Counted from the stretch's first letter, positions 1 to 9,456 are shown. The stretch: 64,000 nt of DNA from Alloyangia mangrovi (GCF_002300555.2 NZ_NTHN02000007.1:1-64000); one strand, 5' to 3'. Made by a program: numbers and translations. Notes: generated by a model not told the origin, from the letters alone.

Positions 1-299
1 GGCCGCGGCGCGGCGCCGGGCTGGCACCCAGGCTCGGCACCACGAAGGCCGCCGCCAGGGCCAGCGACGCCGACCATTGCCAGCGCGAAGGCCGGCTTGC
101 GCATGTAGCTGGTCATCGGGCGCCAGTTTTTCCACAGGTGCAACACGAAGGGCAGGATCAGCACCATGCTGAGCCATTCGTGCATGCCGTGGAACCATCC
201 GGAGTTCCAATGGAAGAAAAGCGCGATTCCCGAGATCAGGGAGACGAGGAAAAGCCCGGTGATGAAGGGTGTGGCGTAGCGATTCAGAAGAGATTTCAT
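1..299 (-). CDS. DUF4405-type small membrane protein, partial, probable frameshift
   Basis: The ATG at 299 opens a membrane protein reading MKSLLNRYATPFITGLF, with two hydrophobic segments and His residues in HGMHEW and VLHLWKNW. This is the pattern of DUF4405 (cytochrome b561-like) proteins, which resemble haem-binding membrane subunits. After about residue 71 (AFALA) the frame turns Gly-rich and unlike a protein. Dropping one base near position 80-85 gives WSASLALAAAFVVPSLGA, a believable continuation. I therefore infer a one-base insertion, with the 3' end beyond the window edge. No partner gene is visible. The family call is moderately sure; its function is unknown. Confidence 0.55.
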   Translation of the reverse strand, partial: MKSLLNRYATPFITGLFLVSLISGIALFFHWNSGWFHGMHEWLSMVLILPFVLHLWKNWRPMTSYMRKPAFALAMVGVAGPGGGLRGAEPGCQPGAAPR

Positions 300-447
300 G
301 GCGTGGCTGGCTCCGCATGTGACGAGTCGGGCGCCGCGCCTCCCCTGCGGCTCCGGGGATGTCACGCGCGGCGGCGGAGTTTCCGTCGCGTCTCATTGAG
401 TTTTTTCGCCGCCCGAGAAATTTCCCGGAAAAAGGTCGCTTTTCCTC

Positions 448-476
448 TTGCGGAGGTCCGCGGGAAACTCTAAATC
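448..476 (+). promoter_or_regulatory. Putative sigma70-type promoter of tRNA-Gly
   Basis: TTGCGG (448-453), a 17-base spacer and TAAATC (471-476) end 18 bases before the mature tRNA-Gly. Position and spacing fit a housekeeping promoter. This is inferred from sequence only. Confidence 0.45.
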
Positions 477-494
477 GCCCACACCAACAAGGAA

Positions 495-569
495 GCGGGC
501 GTAGCTCAGGGGTAGAGCATTACCTTGCCAAGGTAAGGGTCGGGCGTTCGAATCGCCTCGCCCGCTCCA
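495..569 (+). tRNA. tRNA-Gly (anticodon GCC)
   Basis: A full cloverleaf can be drawn. The acceptor stem GCGGGCG pairs with CGCCCGC. The D arm is AGCTCAGGGGTAGAGC. The anticodon stem TTACC/GGTAA encloses loop TTGCCAA, giving anticodon GCC. The T arm carries TTCGAAT. The 3' CCA is encoded at 567-569. Confidence 0.97.
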
Positions 570-709
570 TTCACCACTTTCCTCCGGGAATTCCTTACAA
601 GAGACGAGATAATCTGGCCGCGGCAATGCGACGCCGGATATTTCGCGTCCGCACTGCGGCGCGGAGCCCACCGCGGACAACGGGCGACCCGGAGGCCGCC
701 CCTGCCGGC

Positions 710-949
710 TCAGAACGCCTTGAAGGTCAGAGTGGTCAGCGTGCGCTCGATTCCCGGAACCGTGAGCAGGTTCTCGTTGATGAAATGCCCCACGTCGGCG
801 CCCTCGGGAATGTAGAGCTTGAGCAGCAGGTCCCATTCGCCCGACGTCGAATAGAGCTCGGAATGGATCTCCCGGAGCGCGATCTGGTCAGCCACCTGGT
901 AGGTGGCGCCGGGCTTGCAGCGGATCTGGACGAAGACGCAGGTGGTCAT
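710..949 (-). CDS. Stand-alone Lrp/AsnC ligand-binding domain protein
   Basis: This 79-residue protein (MTTCVFVQIRCKPGATYQVA...) consists only of the RAM/AsnC_trans_reg alpha-beta domain found at the C-terminus of Lrp/AsnC regulators. No helix-turn-helix precedes it. The ATG at 949 is preferred over one 36 bases upstream because GAGAGG lies about 8 bases before it. Such single-domain proteins form ligand-binding multimers in other bacteria; the effector here is unknown. It diverges from hisB with a 144-base gap. Confidence 0.8.
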   Translation of the reverse strand: MTTCVFVQIRCKPGATYQVADQIALREIHSELYSTSGEWDLLLKLYIPEGADVGHFINENLLTVPGIERTLTTLTFKAF

Positions 950-1034
950 GGCGGGCCTCTCAATGATGTGCGCGCAAGCTGTCACAGCACCCCCGCCGCC
1001 GCAAGCGCGGCTGGCACCTTGCGCACGCGCGGGG

Positions 1035-1063
1035 CTTGGCCTGCGCCCTGCCCCGCCCTATAA
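1035..1063 (+). promoter_or_regulatory. Putative promoter of hisB
   Basis: CTTGGC (1035-1040), 17 bases and CTATAA (1058-1063) lie about 30 bases before the hisB ATG, inside the gap to the divergent Lrp-domain gene. Inferred from spacing and match only. Confidence 0.4.
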
Positions 1064-1093
1064 GCCCCTGCGAGACATCGAGGAGTATGGTCC

Positions 1094-1681
1094 ATGCGCA
1101 AGGCCGAGGTGAGCCGCAGCACCGCCGAGACGAAGATCGAGGTCAGCCTCGATCTCGACGGCACGGGCAGCTACGACATGAAGACCGGCGTGGGGTTCTT
1201 CGACCACATGCTGGACCAGCTGGCACGTCATTCGCTGATCGACATGGTGGTGCGCGCCGAGGGCGATCTGCACATCGACGACCACCACACCGTCGAGGAC
1301 ACCGGCATCGCCATCGGCCAGGCGCTGGCCAAGGCGCTCGGCGACAAGCGCGGCATCCGCCGCTACGGCTCCTGCCTGCTGCCGATGGACGACGCGCTGG
1401 TGCGCGCGGCGCTGGACCTCTCGGCGCGCCCCTTCCTGGTGTGGAAGGTGCAGCTGCCGACCGAGAAGATCGGCAGCTTCGATTGCGAATTGGTGCGCGA
1501 GTTCTTCCAGGCGCTGGCGACCCATGGCGGGATCACGCTGCACATCGAGGCGATCGACGGGGTGAACTCGCACCATATCGTCGAGGCGGCCTTCAAGGCC
1601 GTGGCCCGCGCGCTGCGCGAGGCGGTGGAGCCCGACCCGCGCAAGGGGGACGCTATCCCCTCGACCAAGGGCGCGCTCTGA
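1094..1681 (+). CDS. hisB: Imidazoleglycerol-phosphate dehydratase
   Basis: HisB dehydrates imidazole glycerol phosphate to imidazole acetol phosphate (histidine synthesis, sixth step) in the cytoplasm. The 195 residues are the normal length of the monofunctional enzyme. Metal-binding signatures are visible: FFDHM at 35-39, DDHHTVED at 62-69 and the second [10 protein letters not shown] motif near residue 165. The ATG at 1094 follows GAGGAG at a good distance. It is the first gene of a histidine block; hisH follows after 96 bases that contain an intergenic repeat element. Confidence 0.97.
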   Translation: MRKAEVSRSTAETKIEVSLDLDGTGSYDMKTGVGFFDHMLDQLARHSLIDMVVRAEGDLHIDDHHTVEDTGIAIGQALAKALGDKRGIRRYGSCLLPMDDALVRAALDLSARPFLVWKVQLPTEKIGSFDCELVREFFQALATHGGITLHIEAIDGVNSHHIVEAAFKAVARALREAVEPDPRKGDAIPSTKGAL

Positions 1682-1694
1682 CGGCGCCCGAAGT

Positions 1695-1745
1695 GAGGGG
1701 CGCTGCCCCTCGCGCTCCCCGGGATATTTGACCCTAGAAGAAGCA
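1695..1745 (+). repeat. Dispersed 3'-end intergenic element, copy 1
   Basis: A GC hairpin (GAGGGGCGCTGCCCCTC, 1695-1711) is followed by CCCCGGGATATTTGACC and CTAGAAGAAG. The element begins 13 bases after the hisB stop and lies in the sense orientation. The same layout recurs at 9300, 9394 (reverse), 17327, 17516 (reverse), 36686 (reverse) and 42866. Confidence 0.7.
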
Positions 1746-1777
1746 GGGGCGGACCCGCCGCCCGGACAGGAGGCGAG

Positions 1778-2413
1778 ATGCTGACGGCGATCATCGATTA
1801 CGAAAGCGGCAACCTGCATTCCGCCGAGAAGGCCTTTCAGCGCATGGCGCGCGAGATGGATGCCGGCGAGGTCGTGGTGACCGACGCCCCCGAGGTGGTG
1901 GCACGAGCTGACCGGCTGGTGCTGCCCGGCGACGGGGCCTTCCCGGCCTGCGCCAAGGCACTGCGGCTCTCGGGCTGTTTCGACGCCATGGTCGAAGCGG
2001 TGACGGCGAAGGGCCGGCCCTTCCTCGGCATCTGCGTGGGCATGCAGCTCATGGCCCGCGTCGGCTTTGAATACGCAGAGACCCCGGGCCTCGGATGGGT
2101 CGATGGCGAGGTCGAGAAGATCCTGCCCTCCGACACCGCGCTCAAAGTGCCGCACATGGGCTGGAACGAGCTGGTCATCGACCGCGCACACCCGGTGCTC
2201 GACGGGATCAAGAGCGGCGATCACGCCTATTTCGTGCATTCCTACCAGATGCGAATGCTCACCCCCGACCACCGGCTGGCTCATGTCGATTACGGCGGCA
2301 CGGTCACCGCGGTGGTGGGGCAAGGCAACATGCTGGGCTTCCAGTTCCACCCCGAGAAGAGCGCCGACACCGGGCTGAAGATGATCGGCAACTTCCTCAC
2401 CTGGGCCCCGTAA
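1778..2413 (+). CDS. hisH: Imidazole glycerol phosphate synthase, glutaminase subunit
   Basis: HisH is the class I glutamine amidotransferase that supplies ammonia to HisF for ring closure to IGP and AICAR. The catalytic triad is visible: Cys86 in GICVGMQ, and His191 and Glu193 in FQFHPEK. The 211 residues match the usual length. The ATG at 1778 follows AGGAGG. Its partner hisF lies about 5.8 kb downstream, beyond a block of unrelated genes, so the two subunits are not co-transcribed. Confidence 0.97.
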   Translation: MLTAIIDYESGNLHSAEKAFQRMAREMDAGEVVVTDAPEVVARADRLVLPGDGAFPACAKALRLSGCFDAMVEAVTAKGRPFLGICVGMQLMARVGFEYAETPGLGWVDGEVEKILPSDTALKVPHMGWNELVIDRAHPVLDGIKSGDHAYFVHSYQMRMLTPDHRLAHVDYGGTVTAVVGQGNMLGFQFHPEKSADTGLKMIGNFLTWAP

Positions 2414-2517
2414 GGGCGGCGCTCGTGTTGCCCCCTCACGCCGGGGCAGCGCGCGCATTGCAAAGCGCGCCCCCGCGCGTCTATAGGGAGCCGTCACTGA
2501 CTATGCGGAGCCGCGCC

Positions 2518-3240
2518 ATGATCCTCTACCCCGCCATCGACCTCAAGGACGGCAAGGCCGTGCGCCTGCTACGCGGCGACATGGAGAAGGCCACGGTCTT
2601 CAACGACGATCCCGCCGCGCAGGCGATGGAGTTCGTCGAGGCGGGCTGCGACTGGCTGCACCTCGTGGATCTCAACGGCGCCTTCGCCGGCGAGCCGGTG
2701 AACGCCGCTGCGGTCGAGGCGATCCTCGAACGCACCAAGGTTCCCGCGCAGCTCGGCGGCGGTATCCGCGACATGGCGACCATCGAGCGCTGGCTCGACA
2801 AGGGCCTCGCGCGGGTCATCCTCGGCACCGTGGCGGTCGAGAAGCCCGAGCTGGTGCGCGAGGCGGCCAAGGCGTTCCCCGGCAAGGTCGCCGTCGGCAT
2901 CGACGCGCGCGACGGCCGCGTGGCGACCAAGGGCTGGGCCGAGGTGACCGACGTCGACGCGGTGGATCTGGCGCGCAGTTTCGAGGACGACGGCGTGGCG
3001 GCGATCATCTACACCGACATCAACCGCGACGGTGCCATGCAGGGGCCGAACATCGAGTATACCGCCGCCATGGCGCGCGCCGTGTCGATTCCGGTGATCG
3101 CCTCGGGCGGCGTGTCGAAACTGGCGGATCTCATCGCGCTGCGCGACTGCGGCGCGCAGCTGGACGGCGCGATTTCGGGCCGGGCGCTTTACGATGGCGC
3201 GATCGAGCTGAAAGAGGCGCTGGCGGCCCTCAAGGGCTGA
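2518..3240 (+). CDS. hisA: ProFAR isomerase (phosphoribosylformimino AICAR ribotide isomerase)
   Basis: HisA carries out the Amadori isomerisation of ProFAR to PRFAR with a TIM barrel. The catalytic Asp8 ([17 protein letters not shown]) and the second Asp in GIDARDG near residue 130 are present. Phosphate-binding glycine-rich loops LGGGIR and ASGGV are also present. The start chosen is the ATG at 2518, which gives 240 residues; an in-frame ATG at 2503 would add MRSRA. A terminator hairpin follows 24 bases after the stop. Confidence 0.96.
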   Translation: MILYPAIDLKDGKAVRLLRGDMEKATVFNDDPAAQAMEFVEAGCDWLHLVDLNGAFAGEPVNAAAVEAILERTKVPAQLGGGIRDMATIERWLDKGLARVILGTVAVEKPELVREAAKAFPGKVAVGIDARDGRVATKGWAEVTDVDAVDLARSFEDDGVAAIIYTDINRDGAMQGPNIEYTAAMARAVSIPVIASGGVSKLADLIALRDCGAQLDGAISGRALYDGAIELKEALAALKG

Positions 3241-3264
3241 ACGCGCGCCAAGCCGAATGACAAA

Positions 3265-3290
3265 GGACCGCCCCCGAGGGCGGCCCTTTT
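3265..3290 (+). terminator. Rho-independent terminator after hisA
   Basis: GGaCCGCCC pairs with GGGCGGCCC with one mismatch across a short loop, followed by TTTT. It lies 24 bases after the hisA stop and before the convergent methyltransferase gene. Confidence 0.75.
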
Positions 3291-3316
3291 GCGTATCTGT
3301 CCCATATCCGCGCGGA

Positions 3317-4420
3317 TCAGAGCGGCTCGGTCCGGTAGAGCTTCACCTTGAGGCTGCCATGCGCCACCGGCGCGCCGGTGGGCAGGAAGCGCAGGCCGGT
3401 CGCCTTGGCCAGCCCGGGCTCGGTGGTGATGATCCCCACGCGCCAGCCCTGGAACCTCTCCTTCAGCACGGACCCCAGCGAGGCGTGCAGCGCGTGCAGC
3501 GGGCCCTTCTCGCCGATCCGCGCGCCGTAGGGCGGGTTCACCATGACAAGGCCCGGCGGTCCATCGGGGCGCTCCAGCTCGCTCACCGGGCGGCACTCGA
3601 AACGGGTCCAGTCGGTGACCCCGGCCCGCTCGGCGTTCTCGGAGGCGAAGCGGATCGCCCCCGCGTCGCGGTCCGAGCCGTAGTAGAGCGAGGTCGGCGC
3701 GCGCAGCGGCTCCTGCCGTTTCAGCCCCTTCAGGTCGGCGGGCGCGAAGACCGCCAGCCGCTCGAAATCGAAGGCGCGCGCCCGGCCGGGCAGCAAGCCG
3801 GCGGCGATCTCGGCGGCCTCGATCGGGAAGGTGCCCGAGCCGCACATGGGATCGAGCACCGGCTCGACCCCATCATAGCCGCAGGCGCGCAGGAAGAGCG
3901 AGGCCAGCGTCTCGCGCATCGGTGCCTTGCTGACTGCCTGCTTGAGCCCGCGCCGGTGCAGCGGCTGGCCGGAGGTGTCGACGGAGAAGGAGACGATATT
4001 GTCCTCGATCCGGGCGAGGATGCGCACGCCGTCGTCGGCCAGCGGCGCGCCCAGCTCTTCGGTGATGGCCCGCTCGATCCGCTGCTTGGCAGCGCCGGCG
4101 TGGTAGATCTTCGACTTGCGGCTCAGCGCCTCGACCTTCACCGGCACGTCGGGCCGCAGGATGTCTCCCCAAGGAAACTTGCGCGAGCGCTTGTCGAGCT
4201 GCGCGAGGTGCACCGCCGGGAAGCCGCCGATGCGGGCCAGCACCCGCGCCGCGCCGCGCAGCTCGAGGTTGGCGCGCGCCACCTCGGGCCAGCCGCCCTG
4301 GAACGACACGCCGCCCTGCTCGGGCTTCAGCGGGCCGAAGCCGAGCGACTTGGCCTCGGCCACCAGCACGGGCTCCAGCCCCGGCGCGCAGGCCAGGAAA
4401 ATCTCGAAGGTCTTGTCCAT
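3317..4420 (-). CDS. THUMP-domain class I SAM-dependent RNA methyltransferase (RlmL/Trm14-like)
   Basis: The 367-residue protein starts MDKTFEIFLACAPGLEP. It has an N-terminal THUMP region (about 1-150) that binds RNA, then a Rossmann methyltransferase domain with DPMCGSGTFPIEAA (SAM loop) and VMVNPPYG (the NPPY catalytic motif of N2-guanine or N6-adenine methylases). It probably modifies 23S rRNA guanine, like the N-terminal half of RlmL; the exact target cannot be read from sequence. The ATG at 4420 lies 11 bases after the arsC-like stop, so it is the last gene of a four-gene operon. Confidence 0.88.
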   Translation of the reverse strand: MDKTFEIFLACAPGLEPVLVAEAKSLGFGPLKPEQGGVSFQGGWPEVARANLELRGAARVLARIGGFPAVHLAQLDKRSRKFPWGDILRPDVPVKVEALSRKSKIYHAGAAKQRIERAITEELGAPLADDGVRILARIEDNIVSFSVDTSGQPLHRRGLKQAVSKAPMRETLASLFLRACGYDGVEPVLDPMCGSGTFPIEAAEIAAGLLPGRARAFDFERLAVFAPADLKGLKRQEPLRAPTSLYYGSDRDAGAIRFASENAERAGVTDWTRFECRPVSELERPDGPPGLVMVNPPYGARIGEKGPLHALHASLGSVLKERFQGWRVGIITTEPGLAKATGLRFLPTGAPVAHGSLKVKLYRTEPL

Positions 4421-4431
4421 CACATGTCCCG

Positions 4432-4770
4432 TCAGAGCAGCTCGAGCACACGCTCGGGCGGGCGACCGATCACCGCGCGGCTCCCCGCAAAGGCCACCGG
4501 GCGCTCGATCAGCTTGGGCGTCTCGGCGAGGGCGCGCAGCAGCGCCTCGTCGTCGCTGTCGCGGCTCAGCCCCGCCGCCTTGAATTCGGCTTCCTTGGTG
4601 CGCACCATCTCGATCGCCGAAACACCGAGCGCAGCCTGCGCTGCCTTCAGCTCGTCGTAGGTGGGCGCATCCTCGAGATAGCGCCGGACCTTGGGCCGGG
4701 CGCCCTTCTCCTCCAGCAGCGCCAGCGCCTCGCGCGACTTGCTGCAGCGGGGGTTGTGCCAGAGGATCAT
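4432..4770 (-). CDS. arsC: ArsC/Spx-family glutaredoxin-like protein (putative arsenate reductase)
   Basis: The 112-residue protein starts [16 protein letters not shown]. The Cys in NPRCSKS is the catalytic Cys of glutathione/glutaredoxin-dependent ArsC; later Arg-containing segments (IERPV, VIGRPPE) match arsenate-binding positions. The start ATG overlaps the pyrD stop as ATGA (4767-4770), so translation is probably coupled. A TTG two codons upstream is an alternative. There are no other ars genes nearby, so a thiol-redox role other than arsenate detoxification is possible. Confidence 0.88.
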   Translation of the reverse strand: MILWHNPRCSKSREALALLEEKGARPKVRRYLEDAPTYDELKAAQAALGVSAIEMVRTKEAEFKAAGLSRDSDDEALLRALAETPKLIERPVAFAGSRAVIGRPPERVLELL

Positions 4771-5828
4771 GTCCAATCCCCGCGCCCGGTGCCCACGGCC
4801 TCCTCGACCGAGGCAAAGCCGTCCCGGGCCAGCAGCGCGTCCAGCCCTTCGGCGATGTCCTGCACCAGAGACAGCCCGCCGAAGACCAGCGCGGTGTAGA
4901 CCTGCACCGCCGAGGCGCCGGCGCGGATCTTCTGGTAGGCCTGCTCTGCCGAGCCGATGCCGCCGACGCCGACCAGCGGCATCTGGCCGCCCGTAAGCTC
5001 CGAGAGCTTCGCCAGCACGCGGGTGGATTTCTCGAACAACGGCTGGCCCGACATGCCGCCCGCCTCCGACGAGAAGGGCGAGGAAAGCCCCTCGCGCGAG
5101 AGCGTGGTGTTGGTAGCGATCACCGCGTCGACCTTGGAGGCCATGGCGACCTCGGCAACGTCCTTAAGACCCTGCTCATCGAGATCCGGCGCGATCTTGA
5201 GGAACACCGGGATGCGGTCATCGAGATGCGCCCGCGCGTCCATCACGCCGCCCAGCAGCGCCGCCAGCGCGTCCTTGCCCTGCAGGTCGCGCAGCCGCTC
5301 GGTGTTGGGCGAGCTGACGTTGACGGTGGCGAAATCGAGGTGCTCGCCGCAGCGTGACAGCACCTTGGCGAAATCCGCCGCGCGGTCCTCGCTGTCCTTG
5401 TTGGCGCCGAGATTGAGCCCCAGCACCATGCCGCTCGGGCGCTGGACCAGCCGTTGCGCGACCACCTCCATGCCCTCGTTGTTGAAACCGAAGCGGTTGA
5501 TCGCCGCCCGATCCTCGGTCAGGCGGAAGAGCCGCGGCTTTGGGTTGCCAGGCTGCGGGCGCGGCGTCACCGCGCCAACCTCGACGAAGCCGAAGCCCGC
5601 GCGCGACAGCCCCTGCAGCGCCGAGGCGTTCTTGTCAAAGCCCGCCGCCAGCCCGATCGGGTTGGGCAGCGCCAGCCCGGCAAGTTCGCAGCGCAGCCGG
5701 TCCGAGGTGATCATCCCCGGCGCCGGGGCAAGCCCCATCTTCAGCGCCATGATCGCCAGCCCGTGCGCCTGCTCGGGGTCGACCTTGTGCAAGAGCGGCA
5801 GGCCCGCCTTCTCGAGAAATCTCATCAT
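4767..5828 (-). CDS. pyrD: Dihydroorotate dehydrogenase (quinone), class 2
   Basis: PyrD oxidises dihydroorotate to orotate and passes electrons to quinone at the inner membrane (pyrimidine synthesis). The 353 residues include the class 2 N-terminal helices ([15 protein letters not shown]), the FMN site FDKNASA, and [11 protein letters not shown] carrying the catalytic Ser typical of class 2. ATG at 5828 overlaps the DUF952 stop (ATGA) and its own stop overlaps the next ATG, so the genes are tightly coupled. Confidence 0.97.
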   Translation of the reverse strand: MMRFLEKAGLPLLHKVDPEQAHGLAIMALKMGLAPAPGMITSDRLRCELAGLALPNPIGLAAGFDKNASALQGLSRAGFGFVEVGAVTPRPQPGNPKPRLFRLTEDRAAINRFGFNNEGMEVVAQRLVQRPSGMVLGLNLGANKDSEDRAADFAKVLSRCGEHLDFATVNVSSPNTERLRDLQGKDALAALLGGVMDARAHLDDRIPVFLKIAPDLDEQGLKDVAEVAMASKVDAVIATNTTLSREGLSSPFSSEAGGMSGQPLFEKSTRVLAKLSELTGGQMPLVGVGGIGSAEQAYQKIRAGASAVQVYTALVFGGLSLVQDIAEGLDALLARDGFASVEEAVGTGRGDWT

Positions 5829-6166
5829 GCCAGATCGTCCGGAAACTGATGCGCCCCGCCCTCGCCCAGCAACAGCGGCTGCGACCATAGTAGCCCGGCG
5901 AGCGGCAGCGCGGAATAGAGATGCGGGAAGAGCGCCCCGCCGCGCGAGGGCTCCCACGTGATCCGGTCGCCGAAATCCTCGACCTCGTAGCAGAGGAGCT
6001 GCAGCCCCTCGACGCCGGCGAAATGCTTCGCCGCCGTCTCGCGCACCTGCTCGGCGGTGGAGAAGTGGATGTAGCCATCGGCCACGTCGATCGGGGCGCC
6101 GGCGGTCTCGCCCTGCGCCTGCAGCGCCGCCCATTCGTCGGCCCGGAGGATTTTGTAGATCAGCAT
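5825..6166 (-). CDS. DUF952 family protein
   Basis: This is a 113-residue cytoplasmic protein starting [15 protein letters not shown]. The [11 protein letters not shown] segment and [16 protein letters not shown] are hallmarks of DUF952, often seen next to pyrD in Rhodobacteraceae. No catalytic role is established to my knowledge. It is the first gene of the DUF952-pyrD-arsC-methyltransferase operon; an upstream in-frame extension is non-protein-like and was excluded. Confidence 0.88.
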   Translation of the reverse strand: MLIYKILRADEWAALQAQGETAGAPIDVADGYIHFSTAEQVRETAAKHFAGVEGLQLLCYEVEDFGDRITWEPSRGGALFPHLYSALPLAGLLWSQPLLLGEGGAHQFPDDLA

Positions 6167-6515
6167 GAGGCGCTGATGACGCGGAACCCCGTCCCGGTCA
6201 ATCCCCGCAGTCAACCCACATTGAGCGAAACCGTGCTCAGGACGGCCCTCCACTGGTCCCCGGATAAGCCGGACGGCCCAGCGGAGCACCGCGAGGACGA
6301 TGACCGGCATCGGCAGCTGCCCGCAGACAGGGTACGAGCGCGCGGCTTCGGTTCAGGTGCCACGCGGTCAGAATAGGCGATGATCCACAGACACTTGCCA
6401 GTGTTCTGACCCATCGCCGGGCAATGTGCCGAATTTTCGCCCAACGTGTTTTGACAGCCCGTAAAACCCGTTGCAGGATCGGAAGATAAGAAAAAACCCG
6501 ACAGAGAGGATTCCC
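6167..6515. other. Divergent intergenic region between DUF952 operon and 5'-nucleotidase gene
   Basis: There are 349 bases with no gene I can support. Apart from the promoter at 6451-6479 I see no operator, repeat or RNA structure. The segment next to DUF952 presumably carries the promoter of the minus-strand operon, but no convincing hexamer pair stands out. Confidence 0.5.
6451..6479 (+). promoter_or_regulatory. Sigma70-type promoter of the 5'-nucleotidase gene
   Basis: A perfect TTGACA (6451-6456), a 17-base spacer and CAGGAT (6474-6479) lie 37 bases before the ATG. The AGAGAGGA ribosome binding site follows. Confidence 0.65.
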
Positions 6516-8075
6516 ATGTCGCTTCGTCTTCTGACCAGCGCCGCCGCGCTCGCCCTGACCGCCGGCGCAGCCAGCGCGGACTACACGATCACCATCCTTC
6601 ACACCAATGACTTCCACTCGCGCTTCGAGCCGATCAGCAAGTACGATTCCACCTGCGGCGAGGAAGACAACACCGAGGGCAAGTGCTTCGGCGGCTCGCC
6701 CCGCCTGCAGACCGCGATCACCGAGGCGAAGGACCGCGCCGGCAACTACCTGCTGGTGGACGGCGGCGACCAGTTCCAGGGCTCGCTCTTCTACACCTAC
6801 TACAAGGGCAAGCTCGCCGCCGAGATGATGAACCAGATGGGGTACGACGCAATGACCGTGGGCAACCACGAGTTCGACGACGGCCCCGAGGTGCTTCGCG
6901 GCTTCGTCGACTCGGTCGAGTTCCCGGTGCTGATGTCCAACGCCGACCTCTCCGGCGAGACGCTGCTCAAGGGCGAGATCCAGAAGTCGACCATCATCGA
7001 GAAGGACGGCGAGAAGATCGGGCTCATCGGCCTCACTCCGGTCGACACCGACGAGCTGTCGAGCCCGGGCAAGAACGTGGTCTTCACCGATCCGGTCGGC
7101 GCCGTGCAGGCCGAGGTCGACAAGCTGACCGAGCAGGGCGTCAACAAGATCGTCGTGCTCTCGCACTCGGGCTACAACGTCGACCTGAAGGTCGCCGAAG
7201 AGACCACCGGCGTCGATGTGATCGTCGGCGGCCATTCCAACACGCTGCTCGGCGACATGGACGGCGCCGAGGGCCCCTACCCGACCATGGTCAAGGACAC
7301 CGCCATCGTCTCGGCCTATGCCTACGGCAAGTTCCTCGGCGAGCTGAAGGTGACCTTCGACGACGCGGGCGCGATCACCGACGCATCGGGCGCGCCGCTG
7401 ATCATGGACGCCGCGGTGACCGAGGATGCCGCCACCAAGGAGCGCATCGCCGAGGCCGCCAAGCCGCTCGACGAGATCCGCAACAAGGTGATCGGCGAGT
7501 CGACCGACGAGATCAACGGCAGCCGCGACATGTGCCGCGCCGAGGAATGCCCGATGGGCAACCTCGTGGCCGACGCCATGCTCGACCGGGTCAAGGACCA
7601 GGGCGTCGAGATCGCGATCACCAACGGCGGCGGGCTGCGCGCCTCGATCGACGCCGGCGAGGTGACCATGGGCGAGGTGCTGACCGTGCTGCCCTTCCAG
7701 AATACGCTCTCGACCTTCCAGGTCACCGGCGCGGTGATCAAGGAGGCGCTGGAGAACGGCGTCAGCGAGATGGAGGAAGGCGGCGGCCGCTTCCCGCAGG
7801 TCGCGGGGATGAGCTTCACCGTCACCCCCTCGGCCGAAGTGGGCAGCCGGATCTCCGACGTGATGGTCGGAGACGCCGCGCTCGACGAGGCCAAGACCTA
7901 CGGCGTGGTGTCGAACAACTTCGTGCGCAACGGCGGCGACGGCTACAAGATGTTCATCACCGCCAAGCAGGCCTATGATTTCGGCCCCGACCTCGCCGAC
8001 GTGGCCGCCGAGTTCATCGCGGCGGGCACCCCCTACACGCCCTACACCGACGGCCGGATCACCATTTCCGAGTGA
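6516..8075 (+). CDS. Secreted bifunctional metallophosphatase/5'-nucleotidase (UshA-like)
   Basis: This periplasmic 519-residue enzyme should hydrolyse nucleotides or related phosphoesters and so recycle extracellular phosphate and purines. A signal peptide (residues 1-21, cut after GAASA) is followed by the calcineurin-like domain with [33 protein letters not shown] and GGHSNT. The C-terminal 5'-nucleotidase domain has NGGGLRASI and [14 protein letters not shown] at 6516 follows AGAGAGGA. It is monocistronic, bounded by a good promoter and a strong terminator, and lies inside the histidine block. Confidence 0.93.
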   Translation: MSLRLLTSAAALALTAGAASADYTITILHTNDFHSRFEPISKYDSTCGEEDNTEGKCFGGSPRLQTAITEAKDRAGNYLLVDGGDQFQGSLFYTYYKGKLAAEMMNQMGYDAMTVGNHEFDDGPEVLRGFVDSVEFPVLMSNADLSGETLLKGEIQKSTIIEKDGEKIGLIGLTPVDTDELSSPGKNVVFTDPVGAVQAEVDKLTEQGVNKIVVLSHSGYNVDLKVAEETTGVDVIVGGHSNTLLGDMDGAEGPYPTMVKDTAIVSAYAYGKFLGELKVTFDDAGAITDASGAPLIMDAAVTEDAATKERIAEAAKPLDEIRNKVIGESTDEINGSRDMCRAEECPMGNLVADAMLDRVKDQGVEIAITNGGGLRASIDAGEVTMGEVLTVLPFQNTLSTFQVTGAVIKEALENGVSEMEEGGGRFPQVAGMSFTVTPSAEVGSRISDVMVGDAALDEAKTYGVVSNNFVRNGGDGYKMFITAKQAYDFGPDLADVAAEFIAAGTPYTPYTDGRITISE

Positions 8076-8099
8076 TCCGTCCCAAGGGCGACAGGACGC

Positions 8100-8131
8100 G
8101 GGGGCGCGCCGGGAACGGCGCGCCCCCTTTT
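8100..8131 (+). terminator. Strong Rho-independent terminator after the 5'-nucleotidase gene
   Basis: A perfect 11-bp stem, GGGGGCGCGCC (8100-8110) with GGCGCGCCCCC (8117-8127), has a six-base loop and is followed by TTTT. It isolates hisF from the upstream gene. Confidence 0.9.
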
Positions 8132-8197
8132 CACACCCCAGGCCACCGCCGCAACATCCTCTTCCCCCCCGGGGAAATTCCGCACTATCAGGGCCCC

Positions 8198-8956
8198 ATG
8201 CTTAAGACGCGCATCATCCCCTGCCTCGACGTGGCCGATGGCCGCGTGGTCAAGGGCGTCAACTTCGTCGACCTGCGCGATGCGGGCGACCCGGTGGACG
8301 CTGCCCGAGCCTATGACGCCGCCGGAGCCGACGAGATCTGCTTCCTCGACATCCACGCCACGCATGAAAACCGCGGCACGATGTTCGACGTGGTGACCCG
8401 CACCGCCGAGCAATGCTTCATCCCGCTCACCGTGGGCGGCGGCGTGCGCACCGTCGCCGACGTGCGGGCGCTGCTGCTCGCCGGGGCCGACAAGGTCTCG
8501 TTCAACTCCGCCGCCGTGGCCAATCCCGACGTGGTGGCCGAGGCCGCCGATCACTTCGGCAGCCAGTGTATCGTCTGCGCCATCGACGCCAAGACCGTGG
8601 AGCCGGGCCGCTGGGAGATCTTCACCCACGGCGGCCGCCGCCCCACCGGCATCGATGCGGTCGAGTTCGCCATCACCATGGCACGAAAGGGCGCGGGGGA
8701 AATCCTGCTGACCTCGATGGACCGCGACGGCACCAAGGCGGGGTTCAACCTGCCGCTGACCCGCGCCATCGCCGACGCGGTGCCGATCCCGGTGATCGCC
8801 TCGGGCGGTGTCGGCACGCTCGACCACCTGGTCGAGGGCGTGACCGAGGGCCATGCCTCGGCGGTGCTCGCCGCCTCGATCTTCCACTTCGGCACCTACA
8901 CCATCGCCGAGGCCAAGGCGCATATGGCCGCCGCCGGCGTGCCGGTGCGGCTCTGA
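8198..8956 (+). CDS. hisF: Imidazole glycerol phosphate synthase, cyclase subunit
   Basis: HisF is the TIM-barrel cyclase that uses HisH-derived ammonia to turn PRFAR into IGP and AICAR. The catalytic Asp11 ([20 protein letters not shown]) and Asp130 in CAIDAKTV are present, as are phosphate loops VGGGVR and ASGGVG. The 252 residues are typical. The ATG at 8198 is chosen because the family begins MLKxRIIPCLD; the upstream sequence is terminator and spacer. hisE follows after 11 bases. Confidence 0.97.
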   Translation: MLKTRIIPCLDVADGRVVKGVNFVDLRDAGDPVDAARAYDAAGADEICFLDIHATHENRGTMFDVVTRTAEQCFIPLTVGGGVRTVADVRALLLAGADKVSFNSAAVANPDVVAEAADHFGSQCIVCAIDAKTVEPGRWEIFTHGGRRPTGIDAVEFAITMARKGAGEILLTSMDRDGTKAGFNLPLTRAIADAVPIPVIASGGVGTLDHLVEGVTEGHASAVLAASIFHFGTYTIAEAKAHMAAAGVPVRL

Positions 8957-8967
8957 GAGGCTCCGAC

Positions 8968-9291
8968 ATGACCGAGATGACGCTCGAAAAACTCGAAGAG
9001 GTGATCGCCGCCCGCGCCGCCGCCTCGCCCGACGAGAGCTGGACCGCAAAGCTGCTCGCCAAGGGCCCGGAGAAATGCGCCGAGAAATTCGGCGAAGAGG
9101 CCATCGAGGCGATCATCGAGGCGGTCAAGGGCGACCGCGAGAAGCTCGCCTCCGAGGCCGCAGACGTGCTCTTCCATTTCCTCGTGATGCTGCGCGCCCG
9201 CGAGCTGCCGCTGTCGGAGGTCATGGCCGAGCTGGAGCGCCGCCAGGGCCAATCCGGCATCGCCGAAAAGGCCGCCCGTCCCAAGGGCTGA
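8968..9291 (+). CDS. hisE: Phosphoribosyl-ATP diphosphatase
   Basis: HisE removes pyrophosphate from PR-ATP, the second step of histidine synthesis. The 107-residue all-alpha MazG-like fold shows the signature KGPEKCAEKFGEEAIEAI and the metal-binding SEAADVLFHFLVML. It is a stand-alone enzyme, not fused to HisI. It starts 11 bases after hisF with GAGAGG as ribosome binding site, so the two form one transcript that ends in a dispersed element. Confidence 0.96.
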   Translation: MTEMTLEKLEEVIAARAAASPDESWTAKLLAKGPEKCAEKFGEEAIEAIIEAVKGDREKLASEAADVLFHFLVMLRARELPLSEVMAELERRQGQSGIAEKAARPKG

Positions 9292-9299
9292 GACCGAGA

Positions 9300-9362
9300 G
9301 AGGGGGCGCTGCCCCCTCGCCGCTGCGCGGCTCACCCCCGGCGTATTTGAAAAGAGAAGAAG
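9300..9362 (+). repeat. Dispersed 3'-end intergenic element, copy 2
   Basis: The hairpin GAGGGGGCGCTGCCCCCTC starts 8 bases after the hisE stop, followed by CCCCCGGCGTATTTGAAAAG and AGAAGAAG. It lies in the sense orientation relative to hisE and forms an inverted pair with copy 3. Confidence 0.7.
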
Positions 9363-9393
9363 GGCGCTGCGCCCCCGCAGGCCCTCTTCCGCA

Positions 9394-9456
9394 TTTCTTC
9401 TGGGCAAAAATATCCCGGGGGAGACGCGCGCAGCGCGGCGGGGGCGGAGCCCCCCC
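9394..9456 (-). repeat. Dispersed 3'-end intergenic element, copy 3
   Basis: Read on the minus strand, a GGGGGGGCTCCGCCCCC hairpin is followed by CCCCGGGATATTTTTGCCC and AGAAGAAAT. It begins about 10 bases beyond the stop of the CoA-binding gene, so it is in sense orientation to that gene and faces copy 2 across a convergent junction. Confidence 0.7.
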
